Positions 20,248-27,869 of a stretch of DNA of 64,000 bases are shown here, piece after piece (positions within the stretch are counted from its first letter, which is position 1; every line of letters starts with the position of its first letter). The DNA comes from Pseudophaeobacter sp. (GTDB taxonomy: Bacteria > Pseudomonadota > Alphaproteobacteria > Rhodobacterales > Rhodobacteraceae): contig JALUXC010000017.1 in NCBI GenBank assembly GCA_027019165.1, positions 372,001 to 436,000 of the forward strand. The letters are read 5' to 3'. A program made the translations under genes and the position numbers. The notes under the pieces were generated by a model, which searched no databases, was not told the origin of the DNA, and worked only from the letters and a program-made list of their open reading frames with translations.

Positions 20248-21171
20248 ATGAACAGGCGAGACTTTTTGCAAGGTACTGCTGCGGCAGCTGTAACCTCTGT
20301 GGTGCTGCCCTCGCCGACATGGGCCAGTGCGCCGACGGGTGCTGCCTTGAGCATCGGTGACATGACGATCCAGACCCTGTCGGATGGCAGCCTGCGTCTT
20401 CCGAAAGGTTTGCTGTTCCCGGATCTGCCCCAGGACCAGCTCGATCCGATCCTGTCTCGCCACGGCATAACCCAGGATCCTTTGGAGCCGCCACTGAACA
20501 TCACTCTGTTGCGTCACGGTGATCAGGTCGTCTTGTTTGATGCAGGATCTGGTCCTGCCTTTCAGGATAGCGCAGGGCGGCTGCCTCTTGCTCTGGAAGA
20601 AGCAGGTGTTTCACCCGAAGAGATCACGCATGTTGTGTTCACTCATGCCCATCCAGACCATCTTTGGGGAGTCCTGGACGATTTTGATGATCCATTGTTT
20701 GCCAACGCGGAACATTTGATGGGTCAAGCGGAGTGGGACTATTGGTTCGACCCGGCAACCATCAGCACGATCGGAGAAGAACGGGCCAATATGGCAGCCG
20801 GGGCGTATCGCCGTTTGGAAATCCTTGAGGATCAGGTAACCCGTTTCAGGGATGGGGAGGAGATCCTGCCCGGCGTTGCAGCGCGGGCAACCCATGGGCA
20901 CACGCCCGGTCATATGTCGTTCGAGCTTAGATCCGGTGGCGAAAGCATCATGGTTCTGGGGGATGCGATCGGCAATCACCACGTCAGTTTCGCACAACCT
21001 GAATGGCATGTTGGCACCGACCATGATCCGGATATGGCGGCCGGAACACGGGTCGGCCTCCTTGATCAGCTTGCGCATGATCAAATTCGAGTCATCGGCT
21101 ATCACCTCCCCGGCGGAGGGCTGGGCGAGGTTGTCCGAGCAGGCAGCGGGTTCAGGTTTATTTCAACTTGA
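20248..21171 (+). CDS. Tat-exported metallo-beta-lactamase-fold hydrolase
   Basis: The 307-residue product starts with a twin-arginine signal (MNRRDFLQGTAAAAVTSVVL, cleavage near ASA at about 30), so it is exported folded. The MBL metal motif THAHPDHLWG is near residue 130, a second His follows in ATHGHTPGHMS, then LGDAIGNH and a terminal His (IGYHLPGGG). This is a full dinuclear-zinc ligand set. Substrate unknown; family members include lactonases and phosphodiesterases. The ATG at 20248 places the RR motif correctly; the open frame upstream is ignored. It precedes the SARP-like regulator gene in the same direction. Confidence 0.82.
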   Translation: MNRRDFLQGTAAAAVTSVVLPSPTWASAPTGAALSIGDMTIQTLSDGSLRLPKGLLFPDLPQDQLDPILSRHGITQDPLEPPLNITLLRHGDQVVLFDAGSGPAFQDSAGRLPLALEEAGVSPEEITHVVFTHAHPDHLWGVLDDFDDPLFANAEHLMGQAEWDYWFDPATISTIGEERANMAAGAYRRLEILEDQVTRFRDGEEILPGVAARATHGHTPGHMSFELRSGGESIMVLGDAIGNHHVSFAQPEWHVGTDHDPDMAAGTRVGLLDQLAHDQIRVIGYHLPGGGLGEVVRAGSGFRFIST

Positions 21172-21332
21172 CTTTCAAAAACGTAAAACTAATTCGTTAA
21201 GAGATATGTCAGGTGGCGCTCTGTTCCTCAAGGTTGCGGGGGGCTTTCTGCGCGAAAGAAACCATCAGGTGCTCCGCAATACTTGCGGTTTGGCATCTAT
21301 TTTTGCGGCTTAAGGTTGTAAATATTGCCGGG

Positions 21333-21361
21333 TGAATTAATTCAAGTAATGCGTTAATTCA
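21333..21361. promoter_or_regulatory. Palindrome TGAATTAATTCA plus a half-site upstream of the SARP-like gene
   Basis: A perfect 12-bp palindrome (21333-21344) is followed by the matching half TTAATTCA (21354-21361), about two helical turns from the corresponding half of the palindrome. It lies in the AT-rich 280-base gap 21172-21451, about 90 bases before the next start. It may be an operator for the winged-helix regulator downstream. No gene is seen in that gap. Confidence 0.4.
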
Positions 21362-21451
21362 TTCAATTTTTGAAAAACCTGCTTTTTCCCTACATGTTTG
21401 CGCCAAATTGCTGTAATTTCATCATTGTGTCACGGTTGATTGGGTGAGGTT

Positions 21452-23110
21452 ATGAGTATTGTTATCAGGTTGAACCAATTCGGCGCGTTTGGAGTGTTTC
21501 GCGCGGACGGCAGCAGCGTTCCATTGGGGGCAAAGCATCAAGCGCTTCTTGCGCTGCTTTCGACATCAGCATCAGGCATTCGAACGCGTGCGTTTCTGGA
21601 ACACACGCTCTGGAGCCTCGCGCAACCCGAGCAGGCAAAGGCGAGTTTGCGAACGGCGTTGTCGACGCTTAAACGACACCTTGGTCCCGAGGCTGCGCAG
21701 GCTATCACTGCAAATCGGGAGCGGGTGACGTTGGACTTGCAGCGTGTGCAGTTCATGGAGCCAGAGGGGCACGCGGAGTTCATGGAAGGCTTCGAGTTGC
21801 CACATGAAGCCCAGTTCGAAAGCTGGCTCGCTCAGATGCGTGCCGATTTTGACGCCAAAAACTCCGATCATATCGAGGGGCCAAGGGGGGTATCGGGGCG
21901 AATGCTCTATGATGATCTTCTGCCGCCGATTGCCGTGCTGCCATTTGTGCAGCATACACCCGGAGAAGATACATCGCCACTCGGCTCCCTCTTGTCTGAG
22001 GAATTGTCTCGGTGCTTGGCCCGAAGCCAGGCATTCACGGTGACGTCCTATTTGGCTTCTCGTCAGTTCGATCCAACCCGAGTGCGCCCATCCGAGGTGT
22101 CTTCGGTCGCTGGGGTGACCTATCTGGTTTCGGGGGTTGTTCATGTCCGCGGTCAGGAAATGGTGCTTGATGTCGAGCTTCACGAGGCGATCCGGGAAAA
22201 GGTTATCTGGTCCCGCAGTTTCAAAGGCCCTCTTGCGGACCTGATGACGGGTCAAAGCGAAGCCTTGCGGGATGTTACGCGCCAGATTGGTCAGACCCTC
22301 ATCGGTGAGGCGGTCCGACTGGCAAGCTTTAAGCCGTTGAGCAGCCTGGAGGGACATACCCTTCTAATGGCAGCGATTTCCTTGATGCAGGAAATGAAGC
22401 TCACGTCCTTTGAAAAGTCCCGCGAGATCCTGAATGTGCTGCTGGCCCGTGAGCCAAGGCATCCCCTGCCGTTGACCTGGTTGGGCTTCTGGCATGTCAT
22501 GCGGGTGCAGAAAGGATATTCCAGTGACCGTCAGCTGGATACGCATCTCGCCAGTCAAATGGCCACATCCGCGTTGGAGGCTGACCCGGCTTTTTCCCTG
22601 GCGCATACGCTGAGGGGGGCAATTTCCAGTCATTTGCTGTTTCATTTCGATCTGGCACAGAATGAATACGATCTGGCCTTGAAGGACAACCCGAACGAGG
22701 CCCTGGCCGTCCTGTTGAAGGGGGCGACCCGTGCCTATCAGAACCGGCCCGAAGAAGCGGTGAAACTCACAGATGCGGCCCGAAGGCTTTCACCGCTCGG
22801 GCCGCAGAGGTACTATTTCGATGCAGAGTCGGCACTGGCCAACCTGACGGCGGGCGACTACGGACGGGCAATCGAGCTTGCCGACCGTTCGCTGCAGTCC
22901 AATGCATTCTATCCGGGAAGCCTAAGCACAAAGGCCATTGCATTGCAGATGTCAGGCCGCCCGCAAGAGGCCCGGGATGCGGTTCAAAGCCTGTTGGATG
23001 CAACCCCGACCTTTAGCCTTTCGCGATACCGGCAGGAGAATCCGGGTGCGATAGGCCGAGCGGGTGAACGTTGGGCTGATGCTTTGCGGCAGGCTGGTGT
23101 TCCCGAGTAG
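21452..23110 (+). CDS. SARP-like winged-helix regulator with TolB-like and TPR domains
   Basis: The product has 552 residues. Residues 1-100 form an OmpR/SARP-type winged helix (LNQFGAFGVFRADGSSVPLG ... KHQALLALL ... LRTALSTLKRHLG). Residues about 150-270 form a TolB-N-like domain (IAVLPFVQHTPGED ... LVSGVVHVRGQEMVLDVELH). The remainder is TPR-like helical repeats. The architecture is that of alphaproteobacterial cytoplasmic regulators related to SARP/HilA proteins and adenylate-cyclase-associated TPR proteins, but with no cyclase domain. Target genes and signal are unknown. The start at 21452 has GTGAGG just upstream. A hairpin follows the stop. Confidence 0.75.
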   Translation: MSIVIRLNQFGAFGVFRADGSSVPLGAKHQALLALLSTSASGIRTRAFLEHTLWSLAQPEQAKASLRTALSTLKRHLGPEAAQAITANRERVTLDLQRVQFMEPEGHAEFMEGFELPHEAQFESWLAQMRADFDAKNSDHIEGPRGVSGRMLYDDLLPPIAVLPFVQHTPGEDTSPLGSLLSEELSRCLARSQAFTVTSYLASRQFDPTRVRPSEVSSVAGVTYLVSGVVHVRGQEMVLDVELHEAIREKVIWSRSFKGPLADLMTGQSEALRDVTRQIGQTLIGEAVRLASFKPLSSLEGHTLLMAAISLMQEMKLTSFEKSREILNVLLAREPRHPLPLTWLGFWHVMRVQKGYSSDRQLDTHLASQMATSALEADPAFSLAHTLRGAISSHLLFHFDLAQNEYDLALKDNPNEALAVLLKGATRAYQNRPEEAVKLTDAARRLSPLGPQRYYFDAESALANLTAGDYGRAIELADRSLQSNAFYPGSLSTKAIALQMSGRPQEARDAVQSLLDATPTFSLSRYRQENPGAIGRAGERWADALRQAGVPE

Positions 23111-23146
23111 GCCAGCGAAAAAGGCTCAGCGACGCAACTGCCTGAG

Positions 23147-23180
23147 AGCGGAAACCGCTTGCGCTGCGGTTCCGCTTTCG
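23147..23180 (+). terminator. Hairpin after the SARP-like gene
   Basis: The stem AGCGGAAACCGC / GCGGTTCCGCT has one bulge, a seven-base loop TTGCGCT and a short T-run TTTCGG. It is a probable weak terminator. Confidence 0.55.
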
Positions 23181-23244
23181 GCTTCTCTGACGACAAATGG
23201 GCCGTCCCGTCAGGGCGTCCTGATGGTGTAGTTGGAGGCAAGTG

Positions 23245-24234
23245 ATGCAGGCAGTCACATATCGGGCATTCGGGCCCGCTCAAACCGTCCTGTCCGTTGA
23301 AACTCTGGACAGGCCCAGTCTTGCTCCGGGGGAGGTGCGCGTTGCTTTGGACTATTCCGGAGTGAACCCTTCCGATGTCAAGGCGCGGGCTGGTGCGCGT
23401 GCGGGAGTGAGCGAGCTGCCCTTCCCGATCATCATTCCGCACAGTGACGGGGCAGGGGTCATCTGCGAAGTGTCCGATGGCGTGGATCCGGCACGGCTTG
23501 GTCAGAAGGTCTGGATCTGGAACGGGCAGTGGCAGCGTGCATATGGCACGGCCGCCTCGGAGATTTGCCTGCCGCAGGAGCAGGCCGTCCCGCTGCCGGA
23601 TGGGGTCAGCATGGAAACCGGGGCAGTGCTGGGTATTCCGGGGCTGACAGCCTGCCACACGGTGTTCTCTGGTGGGGATGTGAAGGGCAAAACGGTTCTT
23701 GTTCAGGGAGGAGCCGGTACGGTGGGCTACCTTGCCGTGCAGCTTGCCAAATGGGGCGGGGCACAGGTCATCGCGACCTGCTCTCCTGCCGCGCGTGAAC
23801 GTGTTCTGGCGGCTGGTGCAGATGCCGTTCTGGACTATCGCTGCGAAGATCTCGGAGATCAGATTCTGGATGCAAATGGCGGGCGCCCCGTTGACCGCAT
23901 TGTGGAGGTTGAGTTCGGCCTCAATGCGGCCGTGGATGCAGAAGTCATTGCTCCAAATGGACGTATCACGGCCTACGGCTCGGCCAGGATGATGGAACCG
24001 ACCCTGCCGTTCTATCCGCTGATGTTCAAGGCGGTGACCTTGGAAATGGCGCTGGTGTATCTTCTGCCCGCTCAGCAAAGACGGTCTGCGATCTCCCTGC
24101 TGCACCGGGCGCTGGAGGAGAGCGCGCTGAAGGTTCCGATCGCAAAGGTCTTTTCGATGGACCGGGCGGCACAGGCTCATCAGGCGGTGCAAAATGGCGA
24201 ACGCTGCGGAGCGATTTTGCTGCAAACTTCATAG
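23245..24234 (+). CDS. NADPH:quinone reductase-like MDR oxidoreductase
   Basis: The 329-residue zinc-free medium-chain dehydrogenase is of the QOR/zeta-crystallin type. LDYSGVNPSDVKARAG and IIPHSDGAGVICEV are at the N-terminus, and the nucleotide-binding motif is VLVQGGAGTVGYLAVQLAKWG near residue 150. The catalytic zinc ligands of alcohol dehydrogenases are absent. A GTG three bases earlier is in frame, but the ATG at 23245 is better spaced from GGAGG. Substrate unknown. It is the last host gene before tRNA-Gln. Confidence 0.85.
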   Translation: MQAVTYRAFGPAQTVLSVETLDRPSLAPGEVRVALDYSGVNPSDVKARAGARAGVSELPFPIIIPHSDGAGVICEVSDGVDPARLGQKVWIWNGQWQRAYGTAASEICLPQEQAVPLPDGVSMETGAVLGIPGLTACHTVFSGGDVKGKTVLVQGGAGTVGYLAVQLAKWGGAQVIATCSPAARERVLAAGADAVLDYRCEDLGDQILDANGGRPVDRIVEVEFGLNAAVDAEVIAPNGRITAYGSARMMEPTLPFYPLMFKAVTLEMALVYLLPAQQRRSAISLLHRALEESALKVPIAKVFSMDRAAQAHQAVQNGERCGAILLQTS

Positions 24235-24261
24235 AACTCAAGGAATTAGGGGAAAGGCGAA

Positions 24262-24325
24262 GGGGGCTGCGGGGATGCAAAAAAAACCTCCCCAGATTTT
24301 TTCAAAAACCCCTTGCGCAGCCCCC
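24262..24325 (+). terminator. Long-range inverted repeat between the oxidoreductase gene and tRNA-Gln
   Basis: GGGGGCTGCG (24262-24271) pairs exactly with CGCAGCCCCC (24316-24325) across 44 bases that include an A8 run and a T6 run. It may be a structured 3' end of the oxidoreductase message or part of the tRNA promoter region. It is not a standard compact terminator. Confidence 0.4.
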
Positions 24326-24353
24326 GAACTCCCTTTAGAAGGCCGTTCACCGA

Positions 24354-24428
24354 TGGGGTGTAGCCAAGTGGTAAGGCAGCGGTTTTTGGTACCGTGTATC
24401 GTAGGTTCGAATCCTACCACCCCAGCCA
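24354..24428 (+). tRNA. tRNA-Gln(TTG), prophage attachment site
   Basis: The 75-base tRNA with encoded CCA has acceptor stem TGGGGTG/CACCCCA, anticodon arm GCGGT-TTTTGGT-ACCGT with anticodon TTG, T-arm GTAGG-TTCGAAT-CCTAC and D-loop AAGTGGTAAGG. It closely matches bacterial tRNA-Gln. Its last 18 bases are also found at 63084-63101, so the prophage recombined within the T-arm/acceptor end and restored an intact tRNA. Confidence 0.96.
24411..24428 (+). repeat. attL core (18 bp)
   Basis: ATCCTACCACCCCAGCCA is the 3' end of tRNA-Gln and is repeated exactly at 63084-63101. The flanking bases differ on both sides (A versus G before, CGG versus TAT after), which fixes the core length. Confidence 0.95.
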
Positions 24429-24440
24429 CGGCCTTCAAAA

Positions 24441-24468
24441 AACCCGATGCGTCCAGCGTCGGGTTTTT
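24441..24468 (+). terminator. Terminator immediately downstream of tRNA-Gln, carried by the prophage
   Basis: The stem AACCCGATGC / GCGTCGGGTT (one G-T pair), loop GTCCA, is followed by TTT. It starts 13 bases after the tRNA and lies inside the element, so the phage supplies the tRNA's terminator after integration. Confidence 0.85.
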
Positions 24469-24541
24469 GCGTTTCTTTCGATTGTTATCAATGGCTTGAC
24501 CGCTCGGGCCGATCTCGCCCCTTGCTTTGGTCTTGCGAATT

Positions 24542-24573
24542 CATCAACATTTCCATCAACAAATGCATCAACA
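24542..24573 (+). repeat. Three CATCAACA repeats at 12-bp spacing: candidate integrase arm sites
   Basis: CATCAACA occurs at 24542, 24554 and 24566, exactly 12 bases apart, within the phage arm between attL and the integrase gene. Tandem short repeats in this place are typical arm-type binding sites of tyrosine integrases. A related ATCAACAATG stands near 63018, next to attR. Confidence 0.65.
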
Positions 24574-24621
24574 TTTTGCCAGTCTGACACCTAGCGTGCG
24601 TGTTTGAAGGAGGGTTAGACC

Positions 24622-24807
24622 GTGGGTCTGGCGGAGGTCAAAGCCGCATTCAGAAATGACCGTGTGCGTCGGTGCTGTCGCCTGACCATCGAGATCGCTG
24701 TGCTTATCCTTCTCTATGTCTTTCTCGCATACAAAGTGTACTACGTCGCAAAGCTGTTTGGGTTTTTTTCTGCCTCCTCCTCCCTCGCCGGTGTCCCATG
24801 GGGATAG
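24622..24807 (+). CDS. Small membrane protein upstream of integrase
   Basis: The predicted product has 61 residues starting at a GTG with GGAGGG seven bases before it. One hydrophobic segment (IEIAVLILLYVFLAYKVYYV, about 24-43) follows a basic N-terminus. The 3' end overlaps the integrase start by ten bases, suggesting coupled translation. I do not recognise the family. It could instead be the untranslated leader of the integrase gene, but the ribosome site and membrane segment favour a real gene. Confidence 0.45.
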   Translation: MGLAEVKAAFRNDRVRRCCRLTIEIAVLILLYVFLAYKVYYVAKLFGFFSASSSLAGVPWG

Positions 24808-26120
24808 TCCTAAACCGTGGACGGTATTACTGGGTAAAACGCATCCCAAAGCGCTATCGGGGCCTTGTGGTGGGGGCCACAGGCCAGCCCGTGACCCAGG
24901 TGCGGCAAGCCCTCCATACGGACAGTAAGGTGGAGGCCTTGGCCAAGGCAGCCCAGGTAGAGGCGGCACGTCTTGCCGAGTGGGAAGCCATACGCCTTGG
25001 CGATAGTGAAAGCGCCCGCAAGAACTATCTCATCGCTAAGAAACTGGCAGAGGCGAGAGGGCTTTCCTACAAGCCGATAGACGATCTTGCGGCCGGGGAC
25101 ATTGTGGATCTGGTGAACCGGGTTTTGTCCCTGGCGACTGGGCAAAGTCTGAGGGAGCCAGCGCCGGTTACCCAGGCGGTTCTGGGCGTGGCGCCAGAGG
25201 CTTTGCCGACCCTCAGCGAGGTCTTGGAAGAGTATTACAGCCTGACCCGAACGCGGCACCTGCAAAAGTCCGAGGCGCAAAAGCACCGCTGGAAGCTGCC
25301 CCGTGAACGCGCTGTGAGAAACTTCCTGGAGGTGACCGGCCGAAAGGACGCCAAGGGGGACCTGATCCCGGTCCCGGTTGACCAAATCACCCGCGCCGAT
25401 GCGCTCAAGTTTCGCAAATGGTGGTCTGCGCGTGTCGAGGGCGGAATGAAGATCGAAAGCGCCAACAAGGATTTTGGCCACCTTGCAGAGATATTCGGCA
25501 CCTGGGCCGAACTGACCGAAACGGAAATCTCCAACCCCTTTGTCAAACTGCGGCTGGAGGGCAGGGACGAACGCGGCGTTCCACCGTTTACCCGCAACTG
25601 GATCGCAACCAAGATCCTGGCCCCGGACGCCTTGTCTGGGCTGAATGAAGAGGCGCGGGATGTGTTTCTGATGATGATCAACACGGGGCTGCGGCCAAGT
25701 GAAATCACAGATGCGCCGCTGGAGGATTTCGAGACGAGTAGCAATATCCCCTTCTTCAGAGTCGCGGCACATGGTCGGGAGTTGAAGGTGGCGCACACCA
25801 AGCGGGAAATCCCCCTGCTTGGTGTCTCGCTCGAGGCCGCGCGCCGGATTGTCAGTCGGGGTGGGATTTCTCGCTATCGGCACAAGGCGGGCGGTTGGTC
25901 CGCCTCAGTGAACAAATACCTGTCCAACAATAACCTGAAGGAGTCCCCGCTGCATGTGGCCTATTCGCTGCGCCACTACGTGGAGAACGCCCTACTGGCG
26001 GCTGACGTGGATGACAGGGTGAGGGCCGACATTCTGGGGCACAAGTACAACCGCCCACGCTATGGGGATGGCGGCGCGCTGGAGGGGCGGCGAATGGCGT
26101 TGGAGCGGATAGCTCTTTGA
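24798..26120 (+). CDS. int: Tyrosine recombinase (phage integrase)
   Basis: The 440-residue integrase catalyses site-specific integration and excision at tRNA-Gln. The N-terminal part (GIVLNRGRYYWVKRIPKRYR) resembles the DUF6538-type start of many alphaproteobacterial integrases. A SAM-like core-binding domain lies at about 165-270. The catalytic set is visible: the first Arg in MMINTGLRPSEI, then AYSLRHYVENAL (Arg, His), LGHKYNRPRYG with the His and the probable nucleophilic Tyr. The ATG at 24798 lacks a good ribosome site and may depend on the overlapping small gene. Its position directly beside attL is standard. Confidence 0.92.
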   Translation: MGIVLNRGRYYWVKRIPKRYRGLVVGATGQPVTQVRQALHTDSKVEALAKAAQVEAARLAEWEAIRLGDSESARKNYLIAKKLAEARGLSYKPIDDLAAGDIVDLVNRVLSLATGQSLREPAPVTQAVLGVAPEALPTLSEVLEEYYSLTRTRHLQKSEAQKHRWKLPRERAVRNFLEVTGRKDAKGDLIPVPVDQITRADALKFRKWWSARVEGGMKIESANKDFGHLAEIFGTWAELTETEISNPFVKLRLEGRDERGVPPFTRNWIATKILAPDALSGLNEEARDVFLMMINTGLRPSEITDAPLEDFETSSNIPFFRVAAHGRELKVAHTKREIPLLGVSLEAARRIVSRGGISRYRHKAGGWSASVNKYLSNNNLKESPLHVAYSLRHYVENALLAADVDDRVRADILGHKYNRPRYGDGGALEGRRMALERIAL

Positions 26121-26305
26121 TCCTCGCCTGCGGTTTCATCGGCAACTAAGGCCAGCGCGCGTTTCAAAGCCGCGTTGCGCTCCTCCTGCAATGCCACCTC
26201 CTGTTCCAGCCGCACAAACACCGGCAAGAAGGCCTCTCCATCCCGTGCAACGATTTGGGCGGCAATGAGCAGCGCTCTGCGTATGCGTTCGGGGTCATTC
26301 TGCAT
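26060..26305 (-). CDS. Small helical protein overlapping the integrase end, unknown function
   Basis: The 81-residue product is Ala/Glu/Arg-rich and probably helical or coiled-coil (FVRLEQEVALQEERNAALKR). It overlaps the upstream Fis-like gene by 11 bases on the same strand, which suggests one two-gene operon. Its last 61 bases overlap the integrase 3' end on the opposite strand. I do not recognise it. An excisionase-like or control role is possible from position only. Confidence 0.45.
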   Translation of the reverse strand: MQNDPERIRRALLIAAQIVARDGEAFLPVFVRLEQEVALQEERNAALKRALALVADETAGEDQRAIRSNAIRRPSSAPPSP

Positions 26306-26501
26306 GGTAGGTCACCCGCAGGCCCAAGAGGTTCAGCTTTCGTGTGAAGGTTTGGTAGGCCATCCCGGCAATGCGGGCCGCTTCAGCTTTGTTGCCCTCT
26401 GCCTTGTTCAGTGCCCAGCAAAAATATCGGCGCTCGACGTCCAGCAAAACCTGGCTTAGTGGTCTTCCTTCAAAGTCGCCTATGTCGTTCACATCCGTCA
26501 T
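26295..26501 (-). CDS. Small Fis-type helix-turn-helix protein
   Basis: The 68-residue product consists almost entirely of a Fis C-terminal-type DNA-binding domain (YFCWALNKAEGNKAEAARIA ... FTRKLNLLGL, about 24-63). It is transcribed away from the XRE repressor-like gene, with the tandem operator between them. By position it could be a Cro- or Xis-like directionality factor or an NtrC/Fis-type architectural protein. The fold call is good; the role is inference. Confidence 0.7.
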   Translation of the reverse strand: MTDVNDIGDFEGRPLSQVLLDVERRYFCWALNKAEGNKAEAARIAGMAYQTFTRKLNLLGLRVTYHAE

Positions 26502-26552
26502 GGAGGCCTCGCTGTCGGACCACTCGTGGGAAGTACCGCAGGGGTTGTGTAG

Positions 26553-26590
26553 TCACAAAATAACGTGATAATCACAAAATACAATGATAA
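26553..26590. promoter_or_regulatory. Tandem 19-bp operator between divergent Fis-like and XRE genes
   Basis: TCACAAAATAACGTGATAA (26553-26571) is followed without a gap by TCACAAAATACAATGATAA (26572-26590), identical at 16 of 19 positions. Each unit is an imperfect dyad (TCAC...GTGA in the first, TCA...TGA in the second). Two abutting copies between divergent phage regulators are what one expects of a repressor operator. The XRE protein is the likely binder. Confidence 0.75.
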
Positions 26591-26664
26591 ATCTCCCCTT
26601 TTTGGTAGCTTTTCACGCCTCGCAAAACCACTTATGGTGAAGTTGCACAGGGTTAGCAGGGGGC

Positions 26665-27039
26665 GTGGCTTTGACAGATGCGAGCGAAGACACCGAACTT
26701 TGGGAGCGCCGCAGGCGAAACCTGAATGCTCTGATCCACTACAGGGGAATGAAGCCCTCACCTTTGGCGCGCAAAGCGGGGTTAGGGGTCAATACGGTGA
26801 ATTCTTTCCTCTCAGGGGCCGCCAAGCCAAAGTTTGAGACGCTGGAAAAGATCTGCAAGGTTCTTGGACTGAACAATGTGTCCATGCTTGATGCTGAAAA
26901 CCCAATGTCAGCTATTCGGAACGATCTTTATGGGATGGTTCAGCGCATGGGGGAGGAACAGGCGAAAGAGGCTCTTGAGTTTCTTCAAGCGAAGTATCCT
27001 GACCTGAACGCCGCGCTGCGAGAAACTGAAACAGATTGA
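26665..27039 (+). CDS. XRE-family (Cro/CI-like) phage regulator
   Basis: The 124-residue product has an N-terminal helix-turn-helix (SPLARKAGLGVNTVNSFLSG ... FETLEKICKVLGL, about 31-70). The short C-terminal helical part ends with AKEALEFLQAKYPDLNAAL and probably mediates dimerisation. There is no LexA-type autoprotease domain, so it is not cleaved by RecA like lambda CI. The start is GTG at 26665 or, with better ribosome-site spacing, TTG at 26671. It faces the tandem operator and is followed in the same direction by luxR, making it the main candidate for the prophage repressor. Confidence 0.8.
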   Translation: MALTDASEDTELWERRRRNLNALIHYRGMKPSPLARKAGLGVNTVNSFLSGAAKPKFETLEKICKVLGLNNVSMLDAENPMSAIRNDLYGMVQRMGEEQAKEALEFLQAKYPDLNAALRETETD

Positions 27040-27138
27040 GCGCTGCTGCGTTCGAAAGTTTCGGCAGAGCCTTCAACAGCGCTTCACGATACATAACCCA
27101 ACCTCAGCTCAACAGAGTTTCAAGAGTACACTTTTTGG

Positions 27139-27166
27139 TTGTTTTGTCACTGTGTTTTGTTAAAAT
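27139..27166 (+). promoter_or_regulatory. Candidate luxR promoter
   Basis: TTGTTT (27139-27144) and TAAAAT (27161-27166) are 16 bases apart and lie 36 bases before the luxR start, in an AT-rich gap after the XRE gene. No clear 20-bp lux-box palindrome overlaps it. Confidence 0.45.
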
Positions 27167-27201
27167 CACCTCAAACGGTGTTTCTGGGTGCGGTGTTAGA
27201 G

Positions 27202-27816
27202 ATGGAGCTACTGGCTGCGAGCGACTTTTGTGATCTGGCAGAGCTATCAAGTCAGTTCTGTTCCATTGGCTTTGGTAATTTTGCCCACGGGCAAATAGGT
27301 TACTTCTCCAGCTACCCGGATGATTTTCAGAAGATGTATTTTGAAAACAACTGGTTGTCTCTTGACCCGGTGGTCCAGAAGTGCGCGCCGCGCGCAATGA
27401 CCTTTGAATGGGACGGGCACGACCCACGGGCTAATCCGGTCATGTCAACGGCTCGAGATTTTGGGCTGCACAATGGTATCTCGTTCTCAAGCCAGATTGC
27501 TGGCAGTGGCTTGATTGTGAGCTATGCCGGTCCGAGCAAGCTTTCAGAAACGGCAGGGGCTGAAGCGGTCCGTTTGCTGCGCAGATCGCACCTTCATCGC
27601 CTGACCCTAAACGCGATGAGGCTGAGCCAAGAACAGTGCGAACTGGTAGCCCTCTTTGCCAATGGAATGCGCGCTAGCCATGTGGCGCACTATTATGAAG
27701 TAAGCGAGGACGCCATAAAGCTGCGCAAGCGGCGTATTGAAGCCATTCTTGGCGTCAATAATTTCCTGGCAGCGGTGCATGTGTGCGCTGTGGCTGGTGT
27801 GACGGTTGATTTCTAG
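27202..27816 (+). CDS. LuxR-family acyl-homoserine-lactone receptor/regulator
   Basis: The 204-residue product has the autoinducer-binding domain at about 8-115 and a LuxR helix-turn-helix at 138-200 (LSQEQCELVALFANGM ... VSEDAIKLRKRRIEAIL). Ligand-pocket residues are conserved: Tyr46, Asp55-Pro56 (SLDPVV), Trp70 (TFEWDG) and Gly92 (NGISF). The first conserved Trp (TraR W57) is replaced by Phe42. It is shorter than most LuxR proteins (230-250) because linker and N-terminus are compact. The start could also be GTG at 27193. It is followed 53 bases later by luxI on the same strand. It is expected to bind the LuxI product and control phage or host promoters; the targets are not visible. Confidence 0.88.
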   Translation: MELLAASDFCDLAELSSQFCSIGFGNFAHGQIGYFSSYPDDFQKMYFENNWLSLDPVVQKCAPRAMTFEWDGHDPRANPVMSTARDFGLHNGISFSSQIAGSGLIVSYAGPSKLSETAGAEAVRLLRRSHLHRLTLNAMRLSQEQCELVALFANGMRASHVAHYYEVSEDAIKLRKRRIEAILGVNNFLAAVHVCAVAGVTVDF

Positions 27817-27869
27817 TTTGTTATCCTATCGCCTTCAGGTTGAGCTTTTCGGCCAACTTGGAGGGACAA

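Noticed and set aside
27040-27201. Classical 20-bp lux box upstream of luxR
   Set aside because: I looked for CTG-N10-CAG-like dyads here and between luxR and luxI and found none that is convincing.
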